Source: Nautiliaceae bacterium
Lineage (GTDB): Bacteria; Campylobacterota; Campylobacteria; Campylobacterales; Nautiliaceae
Assembly: GCA_027063075.1 (NCBI GenBank)
Contig: JAMOSM010000152.1
Span: forward strand, 1-5,395
Direction of reading: 5' to 3'
DNA length: 5,395 nt
Part shown: positions 4,905 to 5,395 of the stretch, piece by piece
Layout: each line of letters begins with the position of its first letter
How positions within the stretch are numbered: the stretch's first letter is position 1
The notes under the pieces: model-generated
What the model was told of the DNA's origin: nothing
The model's input: only the letters and a program-made list of their open reading frames with translations
Database searches by the model: none
Program-made: the position numbers and the translations under genes

Positions 4905-5395
4905 ATTTTCTCTCTTTTAGAGCTTTTGCTACTGTAGCTCCAATATCTGCAGGAGATTCAACAACATACGCCCCAGCTTCTTTTAATGCAGCCATTTTCT
5001 CAGCCGCTGTTCCTTTGCTTCCGCTAATAATAGCCCCGGCATGCCCCATCCTTTTGCCTTTAGGAGCGGTTTGACCTGCAATAAACGCAATTACAGGTTT
5101 TGTAATTTGTTCTTTTATAAGTTTTGCTGCCTGAATTTCAAGATCTCCTCCGATTTCACCAATCATAACAATTGCTTCTGTTTCAGGGTCTGCTTCAAAC
5201 ATTGGTAATAGCTCTTTATAGCTAAGTCCAATAATCGGGTCACCGCCAATACCAACCGCTGTTGTTATTCCAAGACCTTCTTTTACAACCTGATTACTCG
5301 CTTCATAAGTTAAAGTACCAGATTTTGAAATAAGTCCTACATTTCCTTTTTTGAAAATATGTCCTGGCATAATTCCAATTTTACACTCTTCTGCC
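4903..5395 (-). CDS. sucD: Succinyl-CoA synthetase alpha subunit SucD, C-terminal part (truncated by window edge)
   Basis: SucD with SucC interconverts succinate + CoA + ATP/GTP with succinyl-CoA + ADP/GDP + Pi, feeding or draining the succinyl-CoA used by OorDABC. The frame is open through the right edge, and the eight residues before the first in-window ATG (5370) read AEECKIGI, continuing into MPGHIFKKG. This is the conserved [10 protein letters not shown] stretch, so that ATG is internal and the start is outside. About 163 residues are visible, compared with 289 in E. coli SucD, so roughly the N-terminal 125 (Rossmann CoA-binding domain) are missing. Counting from M at 5370, visible marks are SKSGTLTYE (15-23), GIGGDPIIG (40-48), GEIGG (71-75), and RMGHAGAI (107-114) with H110 as the phosphohistidine, then [10 protein letters not shown] (116-125). 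sucC is expected just upstream, beyond the window. The gene ends in its own terminator. Confidence 0.96.
   Translation of the reverse strand, partial: AEECKIGIMPGHIFKKGNVGLISKSGTLTYEASNQVVKEGLGITTAVGIGGDPIIGLSYKELLPMFEADPETEAIVMIGEIGGDLEIQAAKLIKEQITKPVIAFIAGQTAPKGKRMGHAGAIISGSKGTAAEKMAALKEAGAYVVESPADIGATVAKALKERK

Noticed and set aside
5368..5370. ATG (- strand) as the start of sucD
   Set aside because: The upstream in-frame residues continue the conserved [10 protein letters not shown] stretch, so the gene is cut by the window edge rather than being a short 155-residue protein.
1..5395. Mobile element, CRISPR array, tRNA/rRNA, toxin-antitoxin or defence cluster
   Set aside because: Nearly all of the window is explained by conserved metabolic genes and short AT-rich spacers. 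No direct-repeat array, transposase or structured RNA is seen.

Overview
The window is AT-rich and densely coded. It looks like a chromosomal housekeeping segment from a Campylobacterota (epsilonproteobacterial) genome. The clues are a PdxA of the campylobacterial type, a four-gene 2-oxoglutarate:acceptor oxidoreductase operon in the order oorD-oorA-oorB-oorC downstream of sucD (the order known from Campylobacter), and promoters made of a T-rich stretch followed by TATAAT. A thermophilic or hydrothermal-vent genus of the Nautiliales (Nautilia, Caminibacter, Lebetimonas) would fit the lysine/glutamate-rich proteins and low GC. That finer placement is an inference.

Left part, + strand (1-1779). 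A pdxA gene runs in from the left edge, and its reading frame is open through base 2. It encodes the dehydrogenase of the DXP-dependent vitamin B6 pathway. A 59-bp spacer with a good sigma70-type -10 element leads into a 278-residue ferritin-like helical protein, which ends in a clear intrinsic terminator overlapping its stop codon. By eye, this protein is an internal duplication in which one half has lost part of its metal site.

Centre, - strand (1894-4733). The genes oorD, oorA, oorB and oorC are tightly packed. Junctions are a 1-nt overlap (TAATG), a 13-nt gap and a 4-nt overlap (ATGA), and each gene has a Shine-Dalgarno sequence. Together they encode ferredoxin-like, TPP/2-oxoacid-binding alpha, TPP-binding beta and gamma subunits of 2-oxoglutarate:ferredoxin oxidoreductase (2-oxoglutarate synthase).

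Right part, - strand (4903-5395). The C-terminal part of sucD (succinyl-CoA synthetase alpha, with its phosphohistidine) runs off the right edge. An intrinsic terminator overlaps its stop codon. It is followed by about 150 bp of AT-rich leader holding a 17-bp perfect palindrome and a candidate extended -10 promoter for the oor operon.

SucCD and OorDABC catalyse consecutive reactions, succinate to succinyl-CoA to 2-oxoglutarate when run reductively. They would serve the reductive TCA cycle in an autotroph, or the oxidative cycle in a heterotroph; the window alone cannot tell which. No mobile element, CRISPR array, RNA gene or defence-type system is visible. I see no strong case for an undescribed system. 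The points most worth a second look are the duplicated ferritin-like protein and the palindrome in the sucD-oorD leader.
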